From CAVSXS01 sp963767715 (GTDB lineage: Bacteria; Chloroflexota; Ktedonobacteria; Ktedonobacterales; Ktedonobacteraceae), in assembly GCA_963767715.1 (NCBI GenBank), contig CAVYFA010000008.1, positions 282,733 through 346,732 of the forward strand: a stretch of DNA of 64,000 nucleotides, read 5' to 3'. A model generated the notes under the pieces. That model ran no database searches and had not been told where the DNA came from. It saw only the letters and a program-made list of their open reading frames with translations. Positions 27,830-37,524 of this stretch are shown here, piece after piece. Positions within the stretch are counted from its first letter, which is position 1, and each line of letters begins with the position of its first letter. The translations under genes and the position numbers were made by a program.

Positions 27830-29348
27830 CTACGGGGTCACCAGGTCGAACTTGCTCCCCCAGGCATGGGTTGCTTTGGTAAACTCCCCGGTGATCCACA
27901 CCGCATTGGGCGAGCCGCCTCTGGTATCGGGCCAGGCTGACTGATAGTCGCCCCACGGGGAGACGCCCGTATTGCCATAGTACCCCCTCCCATTGGCCAG
28001 AGCCGTGGTGCCCGTCAGGGTTTGATTGACGTACCAGACGCTGGGATAGATGCTGGGGCCGGAGGCATTGTAGACGAAGAGCATATGCCCATTGGAAGTC
28101 ATGATGGTCGAGGGGTAGAACAGCCAGTAGCCCGGGGTGCCGAAGGCGCCCTGCCTCGAGACGCTGGCCGAACTCGGATTGAGCACATACCACTCGACAA
28201 TGCCGACCGGGCCATTGCCATCGCCCCAGTCATGAGCGCCCGGCGTGTCCACCGTCAGCAAGCCGTTAACATAGCTGGCCTGCGTGATGCTGCAATCTCC
28301 CGTACCTATCAGGGCGGTAGAGTCCCTTCTGCCTGGCTTTTGTTGGCGGGCTGTAGCACTGCGTGGGCACGCTGGTGTTGGTGAGCGTGCCGCCACTGGT
28401 GAGCGTCCAGAGCGTCAACTTGCACGCTCCTGTCGGGTAGGAGTTGACCAGGTACTCCACGCCTCCCGCGCTGGTATCCTGGCGGGCCGGGGTAATGGCT
28501 TGCGCAAGGGTGCCATCCGGGTTGGTCAACCCCGTCCAGTCGGTATAGTTTGCTGCCCGACAGCTTTCCAGGGCTGTGCGATCGGCAAAGAACAACTCAT
28601 TGCTCACGACGTTGTTCGTGCCAGGAGCCAGCACATTGAAGCTGAAGTAAACGCCATCGCTATCCACCCCCAGCTTATCGAAGTCGTGGTCAGGCGGCGT
28701 GGGGAAGTTATAGTTGCAATAGGTGCCCATAGCATCGCTCTGCTGGGCGACCGAGAGCCAGATCTTTTTCGCACCCGTTTGCAGCGCGCTGAAGATGAAG
28801 CGTTCTCCGGTGTCGTCCCACATCGCCACCGGGTCATAGAAGATGCTATTGACGCCGAACCAGCTTCGATAGCTACTCCTCATCAGCGGAGTTCCACTCC
28901 GACTAAAGATGGCCACTCCCGGATTAACCGTCTCGAGGTAGTTGTTAAGCCCGCCGGCACCGTTGGCGTCGGGTTTGCCTCCCTGCTGAAACAGCGCCGT
29001 TTTGGCCGAGGGATCGATGCTGCCAGGTGGCGGAACTTTCACCAGGGTTTGAGAGGTTAGCAGAGGGTGTGAGGCAAGAGCAGGTGTTGATGTACTCGCT
29101 TCAGAAGGTGGGAGGCTCATGTTAGCGAAATCGGTCTGAGTAACATATGACAGCGTGGCGGTATGGATCATCAGTGGGAGCGCAACGCCATGCCCACTGG
29201 GCTGGAAGCCGCGCCCTGCCTGGGTGGTCGGTGGCGCGGTCCTCGTGGGCTGTGGCGTGGTCTTCGTAGTCACTGCACCTGACGAGCAACTGGCCAGGCC
29301 AAACAAGCAGATGAGGAGGAAAAAGGTGCGCAACGAACGGAGTGGCAC
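27830..29348 (-). pseudogene. Large exported lipoprotein of unknown function, one frameshift
   Basis: The N-terminal frame starts MPLRSLRTFFLLICLFGLASCSSG, a lipoprotein signal with the Cys at about residue 21. It continues with a Thr/Pro linker and a globular part rich in aromatic residues (FYDPVAMWDDTGERFIFSAL, VDSDGVYFSFNV). The frame changes near 28345 in an AAAA run; one A fewer gives a smooth join into PGRRDSTALIGTGDCSITQ and a C-terminus ending GSKFDLVTP. Joined length about 505. The repeated strand-like blocks suggest a beta-propeller, but I do not recognise a family. It is convergent with the GH5 gene. Confidence 0.6.
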
Positions 29349-29593
29349 AAATGCTCCTTATAATATATTAAACTAAAAACGCGTCCTATCGACAAAGGGC
29401 TGGAACAATTGTAGACCTGTTCAATACAATCGTTAAAAGCGCCAGGAAGAGTCTATCCGCTCCACCCTGGATTTGTCAATGCTAAAATTAGGGGATCATT
29501 GCACAGTCGGCTACGTAAAATACCTGCCTACGTTATTCTCCTACCAGACAATCAAAGCCCCCCGTAGATTTGCCCCTCTATCTTGCGAAGAGC

Positions 29594-29657
29594 TACCCGT
29601 TGAAAAACTTCGCACTTTTATGGTTGTTTGCCGCCAAAGAGCAATGCTATAGTTCCA
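29594..29657 (+). promoter_or_regulatory. Shared island promoter, copy P9 (before sulfotransferase 2 operon)
   Basis: Plus strand: CCCGTTGAAAA, TTCGCACTTTTAT, GGTTGT (29622-29627), 18 nt, GCTATA, with -10 TATAGT at 29648-29653. Nearly a copy of P8, including the start of the leader. The long downstream unit of transferases begins here. The rest of the 29349-29813 gap shows nothing else. Confidence 0.75.
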
Positions 29658-29813
29658 ATGAGTTCTCAGGCTGGTAGAAGCACTTGCCTATCTGAGAATC
29701 CGAGCATCCGCTGCACTGGTGAAGCAAGCGCTCTTCCGAACGCCCGGTGGGCGGGCGCCGAAGCTACTCGTAAATGAACTGAAGCTCTGCCCACAGCGTG
29801 AAAGGAGACTAAT

Positions 29814-30728
29814 GTGAAGACGCTGCCTAACTTTTTTATTGTCGGTGCAGCACGATCTGGCACAACCTCCCTTGATCGCTACCTCAGTCAGCACCCGGAG
29901 ATCTTCATCACTTCAAGGAAAGATGCACATTTTTTTGCAACTGAGCACTTTCCTTGCCACGGTCCGGGTGATGAATTGATGAACAGGAAAGTAATGCGGG
30001 ATGAGGCAGAGTATGCTCAACTCTTTGCCGGCGTGGCAGGTGAGAAGGCGATTGGCGAGTCCTCCGCTTTCTACCTCTGCTTGCCCGGCACAGCGGAGCG
30101 GATTGCTGGGGCAGTTCCAGATGCGAAGATTATCGTGCTGTTACGCGAACCGGCGGATCGAGCCTACAGTGCCTATATGCTTCTATCACGCGATGGTCGG
30201 GAGACCTTAAGTTTCGAGGAAGGTCTGGTCAAGGAGGAAGAACGCAGACAACAAGGCTTTGAGCCGATGTGGTGGTACAAGGAACTGGGTCTCTATTATA
30301 GTCAGATCAAGCGTTACCTGGAGGTGTTCGGAAGAGAGCAGGTCAAAGTACTGTTGTACGAGGAGTTCTACGCCCATCCAGAGCAAGCGTTGCGCGATGT
30401 CTTTGCCTTCCTTGGGGTGAGGGAAGATGAGGACATCAATACCTCCGTGCGCTATAACGTTGCGGGATTGCCGAAGTCGCGCAGGCTCCATACGCTCCTC
30501 TACAAATTTATCGATAGCCCCAACTCCCTGGCGAAACACATTAAGCCTGGGCTGGCCTGGAAAGCCATGGGTACGCTCTTACTAAAGCCTGCTCCTAAGA
30601 TGAATCCTCAGACAAAGGCACAGCTCAAAGCCTACTTTGCCGAGGACGTGGCGAAGCTGGAGGATTTACTACACCAGGACTTGCTTTGCTGGCAGTATCG
30701 GGAGCCCAGCATCGCGTACAAGCCGTAA
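29814..30728 (+). CDS. PAPS-dependent sulfotransferase, copy 2
   Basis: An intact 304-residue sulfotransferase. PSB loop FIVGAARSGTTSLDRYLSQ, 3'-PB VLLREPADRAYSAYM, and the family block GFEPMWWYKELGLYYSQIK. It is soluble, so it acts on a cytoplasmic acceptor or one at the inner face of the membrane. GTG start with AAAGGAG 8 nt upstream; the sister gene at 31920 also starts GTG-AAG-ACG-CTG. It opens a head-to-tail operon of alternating sulfotransferases and glycosyltransferases. The acceptor is unknown. Confidence 0.9.
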   Translation: MKTLPNFFIVGAARSGTTSLDRYLSQHPEIFITSRKDAHFFATEHFPCHGPGDELMNRKVMRDEAEYAQLFAGVAGEKAIGESSAFYLCLPGTAERIAGAVPDAKIIVLLREPADRAYSAYMLLSRDGRETLSFEEGLVKEEERRQQGFEPMWWYKELGLYYSQIKRYLEVFGREQVKVLLYEEFYAHPEQALRDVFAFLGVREDEDINTSVRYNVAGLPKSRRLHTLLYKFIDSPNSLAKHIKPGLAWKAMGTLLLKPAPKMNPQTKAQLKAYFAEDVAKLEDLLHQDLLCWQYREPSIAYKP

Positions 30729-30765
30729 AGTGGACTGTGTGCAGAGAAGAAAGTGAGATCCAGGG

Positions 30766-31923
30766 ATGCTCAATGAGTCCGGCCCGCTGCGTGTGCTAAT
30801 CGTGGCCCCACGCTACACTCCCCACCCCCAGGGAGGGATAGCCATGCACATCTATCAAGTAGGGCCGCGTTTAGCCCGTGCAGGTATCGACGTCACGATT
30901 CTGGCGACGGACGTTAGTGGTCAACTTCCTGCCGTTGAGGAGTCAGAGGGCATGCACATTCTTCGCGTGCGTGCCTGGCCGACCAACAAGGACTACTACT
31001 TCGCTCCAGGTATCTATCATGTCATCACCCGTGGGAGCTGGGACCTTGTCCACTGTCAGGGGTACAATAGCTTTTTACCACCACTTGTAATGCATGCAGC
31101 GTGGCGAGCCAATATTCCTTACATTCTCACTATCCATAGCGGCGGAGATGTATCGGACTTACGCAAGGCGCTCCGAGGGCTGCACCGAAAGGCGCTGCGC
31201 CCGCTCTTATCGCGAGCAGCGAAGTTAATAGCTGTTTCTAAGTTTGAGGTTAATCTCTTTCAAGAGGAACTGCGGTTTCCAGACGAGCATTTTGAGATCA
31301 TCCCGAACGGGGTGGGGCATCTACCCGAGCTACCGGAGGCGGCAGAAGGAGCAACAGACGGGACAAGCAATAATTCTCTGATTCTCTCAATCGGCCGGCT
31401 TGTGCGGTACAAGGGGCATCAACGGGTAATCGCTGCTCTGCCAAAGGTGCTGGAACAAATTCCCGGTACGCAGCTCCGTATTGTGGGTGTAGGTCCGTAT
31501 GAGCCCGTCTTAAAGAAGATGGCGAGAAAACTTGGTGTCGCCGACCACGTAGAAATCCGACCAGTCCCAGGCGGGGACTGGACCGGTATGGCTTCGCTGA
31601 TTGCTCGTGCTAATCTTGTAACACTACTCAGTGAGCATGAAGGTCAGGGCATCGCTGTTTTAGAGGCACTTGCCCTCAATCGTCCAGTACTTGTAGCCGG
31701 CACTTCGGCCTTGCAGGAGTTTGCAGACCGCGGTCTTGTATGTGCGATCCCCCTTGAGAGTACTCCGGAGAAGGTAGCCTCGGTAGTGGTCGACCAACTG
31801 CGCCAGCCATTGTTGCCCCCGAAGGTCGAATTGCCAACCTGGGATGATTGCGCAGCCGATATCTTAGCCCTTTACCAGTCCGTTACAGGGAGGTCATTAA
31901 GAAAGGAAATGAGCCTGAAGTGA
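30766..31923 (+). CDS. Family 4 glycosyltransferase
   Basis: A 385-residue GT-B enzyme. The N-terminal half has LIVAPRYTPHPQGGIAMHIYQ (acceptor-side glycine loop). The C-terminal half begins LILSIGRLVRYKGHQRVIAALP and ends with the donor-binding ALALNRPVLVAG region after LLSEHEGQGIAVLEA (E-x7-E-like motif). GT4 enzymes use nucleotide sugars with retention of configuration. The stop overlaps the next gene's start in GTGA, so the two are translationally coupled. GDP-heptose made by this island is a candidate donor, without proof. Confidence 0.9.
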   Translation: MLNESGPLRVLIVAPRYTPHPQGGIAMHIYQVGPRLARAGIDVTILATDVSGQLPAVEESEGMHILRVRAWPTNKDYYFAPGIYHVITRGSWDLVHCQGYNSFLPPLVMHAAWRANIPYILTIHSGGDVSDLRKALRGLHRKALRPLLSRAAKLIAVSKFEVNLFQEELRFPDEHFEIIPNGVGHLPELPEAAEGATDGTSNNSLILSIGRLVRYKGHQRVIAALPKVLEQIPGTQLRIVGVGPYEPVLKKMARKLGVADHVEIRPVPGGDWTGMASLIARANLVTLLSEHEGQGIAVLEALALNRPVLVAGTSALQEFADRGLVCAIPLESTPEKVASVVVDQLRQPLLPPKVELPTWDDCAADILALYQSVTGRSLRKEMSLK

Positions 31924-32858
31924 AGACGCTGCCTAACTTCTTTATTATCGGTGCAGCACGATCTGGCACATCCTCGCTTGATCGCTATCTTAGCCAGCAT
32001 CCAGAAATTTATATCGCTCCGAAGAAAGAAACGCACTTTTTTGCTCGTGACCTTTTTCCCCCACGCTTCACAGGGCCAGGAGATGAAAGGCTGAATCAGT
32101 CGCTGATCCGCGATGAGGATCAGTATGTACAGCTCTTCGCCAGCGTGGCAGGAGAGAAGGCGATTGGTGAGTCCTCCGCTTTCTATCTTTGTTATCCGCA
32201 GACGGCAGAACGAATTGCACAAGCGGTTCCCGATGCGAAGATTCTTATGATCCTGCGCGAGCCAGTGACCCGGACTTATAGCGCTTATATGTTTCTAGCG
32301 CGTGATGAGCGCGAGACCTTAGGGTTTGACGAGGGCCTGAAGCGGGAGGAAGAACGCAAACTACAGGGCTTTGAGCCGATGTGGTGGTACAAAGAACTGA
32401 GCCTGTATTATAGCCAGGTCAATCATTACTTGCAGGTATTCGGAACAGAGCGGGTAAAAGTGCTATTATACGACGAACTTTACCCCAATCCGGGGCAGGC
32501 TTTACGCGATGTCTTTGCCTTCCTGGGGGTGAAGGAAGATGTAGCCATTGATACGTCTGTACGCTACAACGTTTCGGGAGCCCCGAAGTCGCGTAGCCTC
32601 TATACTCCGCTGAACCATTTCATTTTTAACCCCAGCCCTCTGGAGAAACGCATCAAGGCTCTGGTGCCCTCACACCTGCGGAGGGCCTGGGCCAGCAGGG
32701 CCATAGGCGTGCTCACACGGCCTGTTCCTCTGGATCCCCACATAGATGCGCAGCTCAAGGAGTACTTTGCGGAGGATGTGAGGAAGCTGGAGGATTTGCT
32801 GCACCGCGACTTGAGTTGCTGGCGTTACCGGGAGCCAAGCGTCGCGCTGCAGCCCTGA
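31920..32858 (+). CDS. PAPS-dependent sulfotransferase, copy 3
   Basis: An intact 312-residue paralogue of the genes at 24.3 and 29.8 kb. PSB loop FIIGAARSGTSSLDRYLSQ, 3'-PB MILREPVTRTYSAYMFLARD and GFEPMWWYKELSLYYSQVN. I take GTG at 31920, which overlaps the stop of the glycosyltransferase and begins V-K-T-L-P-N-F-F like copy 2. A longer reading from 31848 would overlap 75 nt of the previous gene. The tail differs from copy 2 (SHLRRAWASRAIGVLTRPVP), so the acceptors may differ. Confidence 0.9.
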   Translation: MKTLPNFFIIGAARSGTSSLDRYLSQHPEIYIAPKKETHFFARDLFPPRFTGPGDERLNQSLIRDEDQYVQLFASVAGEKAIGESSAFYLCYPQTAERIAQAVPDAKILMILREPVTRTYSAYMFLARDERETLGFDEGLKREEERKLQGFEPMWWYKELSLYYSQVNHYLQVFGTERVKVLLYDELYPNPGQALRDVFAFLGVKEDVAIDTSVRYNVSGAPKSRSLYTPLNHFIFNPSPLEKRIKALVPSHLRRAWASRAIGVLTRPVPLDPHIDAQLKEYFAEDVRKLEDLLHRDLSCWRYREPSVALQP

Positions 32859-32891
32859 AGGATATGGTGCAGTGAAGAAAGTGAGAACGAC

Positions 32892-34187
32892 ATGCGCATC
32901 TTGATGCTTTCACAGTCCTACCCGCCTGTTACCGGCGGGATAGCGATACATGTGCGCACCCTCAGCAGTGAGCTTGCAGCGCGTGGGCATGATGTGGCTG
33001 TCGTTACGGAGTGGCACCAGGGTATGGAGGAATTTGAGGTGGACCAGGGCGTGCGTGTGTATCGCTTTCATTCCACGATGCAGCGCATGCCGTGGCTTTT
33101 CAAAGATAGCATACGTCACTTCGCGCCCCCCTTTCCTGATCCGGAGACAGTGATGGCGCTGCGCCGTATCATCAGAAAAGAGCGACCTGAGATCGTTCAT
33201 GCCCATAACTGGCTCGTGTATTCGTTTCTACCGCTGAAGGCCTGGAGCGGAGCGCGGCTCGTCGTCACCCTACACGACTATAACCTGGCATGTGCAAAGA
33301 CAATACTTCTGCATAACAACACACCTTGCGATGGACCCGGTTTTACGAAGTGCCTCGGTTGTGCTTCCCAGTTCTATGGCCCTGCGAAAGGAGTACCTAC
33401 TGTTCTCGCCAACCGGGTGATGAGCCTGGTCGAACGGGGTCTCGTTGACATGTTCTTGCCGAACAGCCAGGCAGTAGCGGCGGGGAATGGCTTGATTGGC
33501 AGCCGGCTGCCGTTCCAGGTCATTCCGCACTTCATACCCCGAGACGTCGATATGCCGCATGGCGATGCTGAGCCCTACCTTGCGCAGTTACCCGCCGGGG
33601 ATTACCTCCTGTTCGTCGGCGCTTTGGGCCGACACAAGGGGGTAGATGTGCTACTGCAGGCGTATGCCGGTCTTACAAATGCGCCTCCCCTGGTTCTCAT
33701 TGGGCACCAGACACCAAACTACTCACTGTCGTCCATGGCTTTTCCTCAAAACGTCTTTCTTTTAAAGAATTGGCCGCGCTACGCAGTCATGGAAGCGTGG
33801 CGTCGCAGCATGATGGGATTAGTTCCCTCGGTATGGTCGGAGCCCTTCGGCCTGATAGTGCTAGAGGCCATGACGAGCGGGCGCCCGGTCATCGCCTCGC
33901 GTACCGGTGGCCTGGTCGACCTTGTTGCTGATGGTGAAACGGGTTTCCTGGTCCCGCCGGGTGATCCGTTAGCTCTACAGCAGGCCATTGAGCAGTTGCT
34001 GGCAGATCCCGATCTTCGCAGTCGAATGGGACAGGCCGCATTGCGCAAATTTAGCGAATTTCACGTCGGCGCACTGGTGCCGCGCTTTGAGCAAGTGTAT
34101 AAGGATGTGCTAAAATCAGAAAGTACGGCTCCTGCTCAGAGCCCTGACCGGCGCGAAATCAGCGTTGCTGACAGGGAGATATATTGA
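32892..34187 (+). CDS. Family 4 glycosyltransferase
   Basis: A 431-residue GT-B glycosyltransferase. MLSQSYPPVTGGIAIHVRTLS opens the N-terminal domain. LVVTLHDYNLACAKTILL and a Cys-containing CDGPGFTKCLGC insert, seen in several GT4 members, follow. FVGALGRHKGVDVLLQAYAG begins the donor domain and VPSVWSEPFGLIVLEAMTSG carries the E-x7-E motif. Starts 33 nt after the sulfotransferase in the same operon. Confidence 0.9.
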   Translation: MRILMLSQSYPPVTGGIAIHVRTLSSELAARGHDVAVVTEWHQGMEEFEVDQGVRVYRFHSTMQRMPWLFKDSIRHFAPPFPDPETVMALRRIIRKERPEIVHAHNWLVYSFLPLKAWSGARLVVTLHDYNLACAKTILLHNNTPCDGPGFTKCLGCASQFYGPAKGVPTVLANRVMSLVERGLVDMFLPNSQAVAAGNGLIGSRLPFQVIPHFIPRDVDMPHGDAEPYLAQLPAGDYLLFVGALGRHKGVDVLLQAYAGLTNAPPLVLIGHQTPNYSLSSMAFPQNVFLLKNWPRYAVMEAWRRSMMGLVPSVWSEPFGLIVLEAMTSGRPVIASRTGGLVDLVADGETGFLVPPGDPLALQQAIEQLLADPDLRSRMGQAALRKFSEFHVGALVPRFEQVYKDVLKSESTAPAQSPDRREISVADREIY

Positions 34188-34210
34188 GAAACGTAAATAA
34201 GGCAAAAAAT

Positions 34211-36636
34211 ATGCATATAACTGAACCAATAGATGACCGCAATCTCTCAGACACACTAATCTGTCCTCAATGTGGTGCTTCGTTGCCTGCACATGCAGAA
34301 TTTTGTGGTTCCTGTGGTATGCAAATCAATAAGGAGAGAAAAGAGGATGTGGTAGGAATGAAGCTGACCGGTGATGAAGCCCGTGAGTACGTGCTGGTGC
34401 CCAAAAATATCCCAGCCGTTACCAGTCCGGCAGCCAATGTGTGGGGATGGCTGCCAGTACTCAGCCTGACCGGCGCAGTCGGGGTTTTCCTGCTAGCGCT
34501 GGCAGCCGAGGCAGGGCGCGTTGCATCACATTGGGCCGATCCGCTGTTCTGGCTCGGCCTGTTAGTGCTTTTCGTACCGAGTCGCGGTGCGCATCATTTC
34601 ACCGAAGCCAGCACGACGGGAACGCATCGCTCTTATCGTTATGCTGGGAAGCGCGCTCTACCTCTTAAGGTACTTAGAGCAGCCGCTTGCTTTCGGGTTC
34701 AATGACGAATTTTTACAATGGCGAACCGCACTAAATATTGCTGCGAGCGGACATCTCTTTCTTCCAAGCCCACTCTTACCAATCAGTCCCTTTTACCCGG
34801 GACTGCAGATCGTCACCAACGCCCTGAGCAGCCTGACAGGCCTCTCTATTTTTGCCTCGGGCATGATAGTGATTGGTGTGGCGGGGCTTGTGATTGTGCT
34901 GGCGCTCTACCTGTTCTACGAATACCTCAGCGGTTCGGCGCAAGTGGCGGGGATTGCCATACTGCTCTATATGGCGAAGCCAACCTTTTTCGCCGACACA
35001 TTGTACCACTATGAGGATCTTGCCATGCCTCTCATGGCATTCGTTTTGTTTGCCATAGTCCGTCGGAGCTATGAGCCTAAAGGTCGCCGTAAAGGTCTGA
35101 CTCTGGCAATCTGGCTTGGGCTTGCAGCAGTAGTGGTCACGCACCATGTCAACGTCGTATGTGCTCGACGCGTTCCTGCTTCTCTGGACGGCTACATTCC
35201 TCATTCTCAAGACAAACGCATATTTTCATCCAAAATCGAGGTCAGCGAGCTCCGGCAGGCCCGGGTGGTGCAGCCCTACTCGCCATAGTTCTGAGTGCCG
35301 CCTGGTTGGCGTACACCGGGGGGCTTGCGATAGGTTACCTGTACCCAACTGTTGAGACCACAGTGAACCAGTTCTTACAAATACTCACCGGTCAAGAGAG
35401 AAACCCGTCAATTCTTTTCTAACGCTGGAGGATTTGTTGAGCCTCTATGGGAGCGCTTGATGGCGTTCGCTGCAGTAGGATTAATCTCGCTGGGACTGCC
35501 ATTTGGGCTGATCCAAATCTGGCGGCATTACCGTTCCAATGCAGCTGTCCTTGCGTTAGCTATAGGAGTACTTGCATACCCGGTCATCCTGTTAATCCGT
35601 CTGACTCAAGCTGGAGTGAATTTAGGCGGGCGGGCACAACCATACGTGTTTGGATCGGTTGCATTTGTCCTGGCCATCGGAATCACGCGTCTCTGGTTGT
35701 CCCGTGCGCCGAACTGGAGGTCCCGGGCGCTGCTCACGGGAGCGATAGCGATCATATTCATCGGTGGATGGGTCACCGGCACCTCACCGCTCTGGGACCG
35801 TTTACCGGGTCCATATCTGGCGTATGCTGATCAACGTTCAATTCAGCCGGAGAGTGTAACTGCGGCGGAGTGGGCCCGCTCCTATCTTGGACCTGATCAG
35901 CGATTGATCAGCGATCAAGTATAATACGATACTCATGGGAACGTATGGAAATGAGTGGGTTGTAACAACTGCGAACGATAAAATCATTGTAGCGACTGTG
36001 TTTACCTCACCGCACTTCGACTCTAACGTACGAAGCGATATTACAGCAAGGTAAGGTTCAATATATCGTTGTCGATCGTCGACTCATCGGCGTAGATCAG
36101 ACCGGGTATAGCCCAGCCGGACACGCAAGCATCGCTGGCGAAATTCGATGGAGTGCAGAATGTGAGCCGCATCTTTGATAGCGGTAATATCGTGATCTAT
36201 AATGTGGAAATGATCACATCCGGGGCATCGACTACCCCCACCCCACCGCCGGCCTCCTCGTGCGCGTCCGCACCATCAACCGGTGTATCAGGCTCCTATC
36301 CGACTGTAAGCCAAAGTCTATACCGGGACCTTTTACGATATACCAGCGAACCAGACAACGAATATATCGCTTACAGGCATTCAACAGCAGCAAGGGAATA
36401 TCTGCGGCTACTTCAGCGGGAGCGCAGGTGAATGGCTCATTCAAGGGAACTATCACGGCTATCGGAGCACATTCAGTTTACCGTTACAGATAAAACAGGA
36501 CAGGCTACTTACTCTTTTGATGGATCACTAGGGTCAGATGGCCTTATCGTTGGGACGTATTGCAGCGCTGAGCGGAGGTGCAGGGCAATGTAGCGACTAT
36601 GGCCTCTGGAGTGTTGCTCCCGCAAAGTCGGGATAA
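34211..36636 (+). pseudogene. Zinc-ribbon polytopic membrane protein (glycosyltransferase/polymerase-like), many frameshifts
   Basis: The N-terminus is a zinc ribbon (LICPQCGASLPAHAEFCGSCG). Polytopic segments follow in at least four successive frames: VWGWLPVLSLTGAVGVFLLAL; then LQWRTALNIAASGHLFLPSP and GLVIVLALYLFYEYLSGSAQ; then AALLAIVLSAAWLAYTGGLA; then LISLGLPFGLIQIW and IGITRLWLSRAPNW. A C-terminal soluble part (NVSRIFDSGNIVIYNVE and, in shifted frames, QQGNICGYFSG and QFTVTDKTGQATYSFDG) ends at a TAA at 34634 plus 2000, that is 36634-36636. The layout resembles multi-pass sugar transferases or polymerases with an outer domain. As written it cannot be translated whole. Confidence 0.6.
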
Positions 36637-36654
36637 TTGGGGAAGCGCTTGAAA

Positions 36655-37454
36655 ATGAAAGTTATATCAATTAATAGAGATATACTGGTGGTAGTCGCAA
36701 TCACGATTGTGGCAGTCGCTTTGGCATTCATCTTGCCACCGGACTGGGTGCCCGGCCGCATCTTGACGTTGCCGCTTGTGTTCATATTGCCCGGCTACGC
36801 ACTAACGTCCGCGTTGTTCCCCAGGCGAGAGTTCGGGATTCCAGAGCGCCTCCTTTTTAGCCTGGCTTTAAGCGTGGTGATCATGATACTGGGTGGGCTC
36901 GCTGCTCAACTTGACACCGTGGGGCTTGCGCGCAGACTCCTGGGCAGTGTTCTTAGGTGGCATTACACTCTGCGCTTGTGCTGTTGCGCTTGTGCGTCGA
37001 CGAGGACGCGAACAGGACGTATCCACCTCAGGACGGTTGAGCGCAGGGAATATTGGACTCAATTTTCGCCAGGGGCTTCTACTGGGCCTGGCCTGTGCTT
37101 ATAGTCTGTGGAGCAGTTGCTGTGTCCATCATTGGAGCAGAACGGCAACCCTACCCAGGATTTACCCAACTCTGGATTCTACCGGCCGGCGGATCCAACC
37201 CGAAGGATGCTATTAGCCTTGGCGTGAACAACATGGAGTTGACAGCTATGGAGTATAGTCTCGCTGTTAGCGTAGACGGCAAGGTAGTCAAGGATTGGCC
37301 CTCTATTGATCTCAACTCGCAAGGGAAATGGCAAGCTACACTCTTGATACCGCAAAGCGGGCATGCTGGAACCGCGAAAATAGAGGCGGACCTCTACCGT
37401 ATGGACGCTCCCACGACGATATACCGCCATGTTGTACTATGGCTTGGGACGTGA
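36655..37454 (+). pseudogene. DUF1616 membrane protein, two frameshifts
   Basis: MKVISINRDILVVVAITIVA and LILTLP-type helices start the protein, with PPDWVPGRILTLPLVFILPG, the typical N-terminus of DUF1616 proteins. Near 36905 the frame moves to LNLTPWGLRADSWAVFLGGI, and near 37070 to a third frame ending with the family's YPGFTQLWILPAGGSNP and a beta-rich C-terminal domain. DUF1616 proteins often sit in polysaccharide clusters; the function is unknown. Lies 18 nt after the previous damaged gene. Confidence 0.68.
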
Positions 37455-37524
37455 GAGGAAGCAATTGCACACTCAATTTAGTAGAACTTCTTCGTATCAG
37501 GCAGGCAGTTAAGATAAAAGGCAA

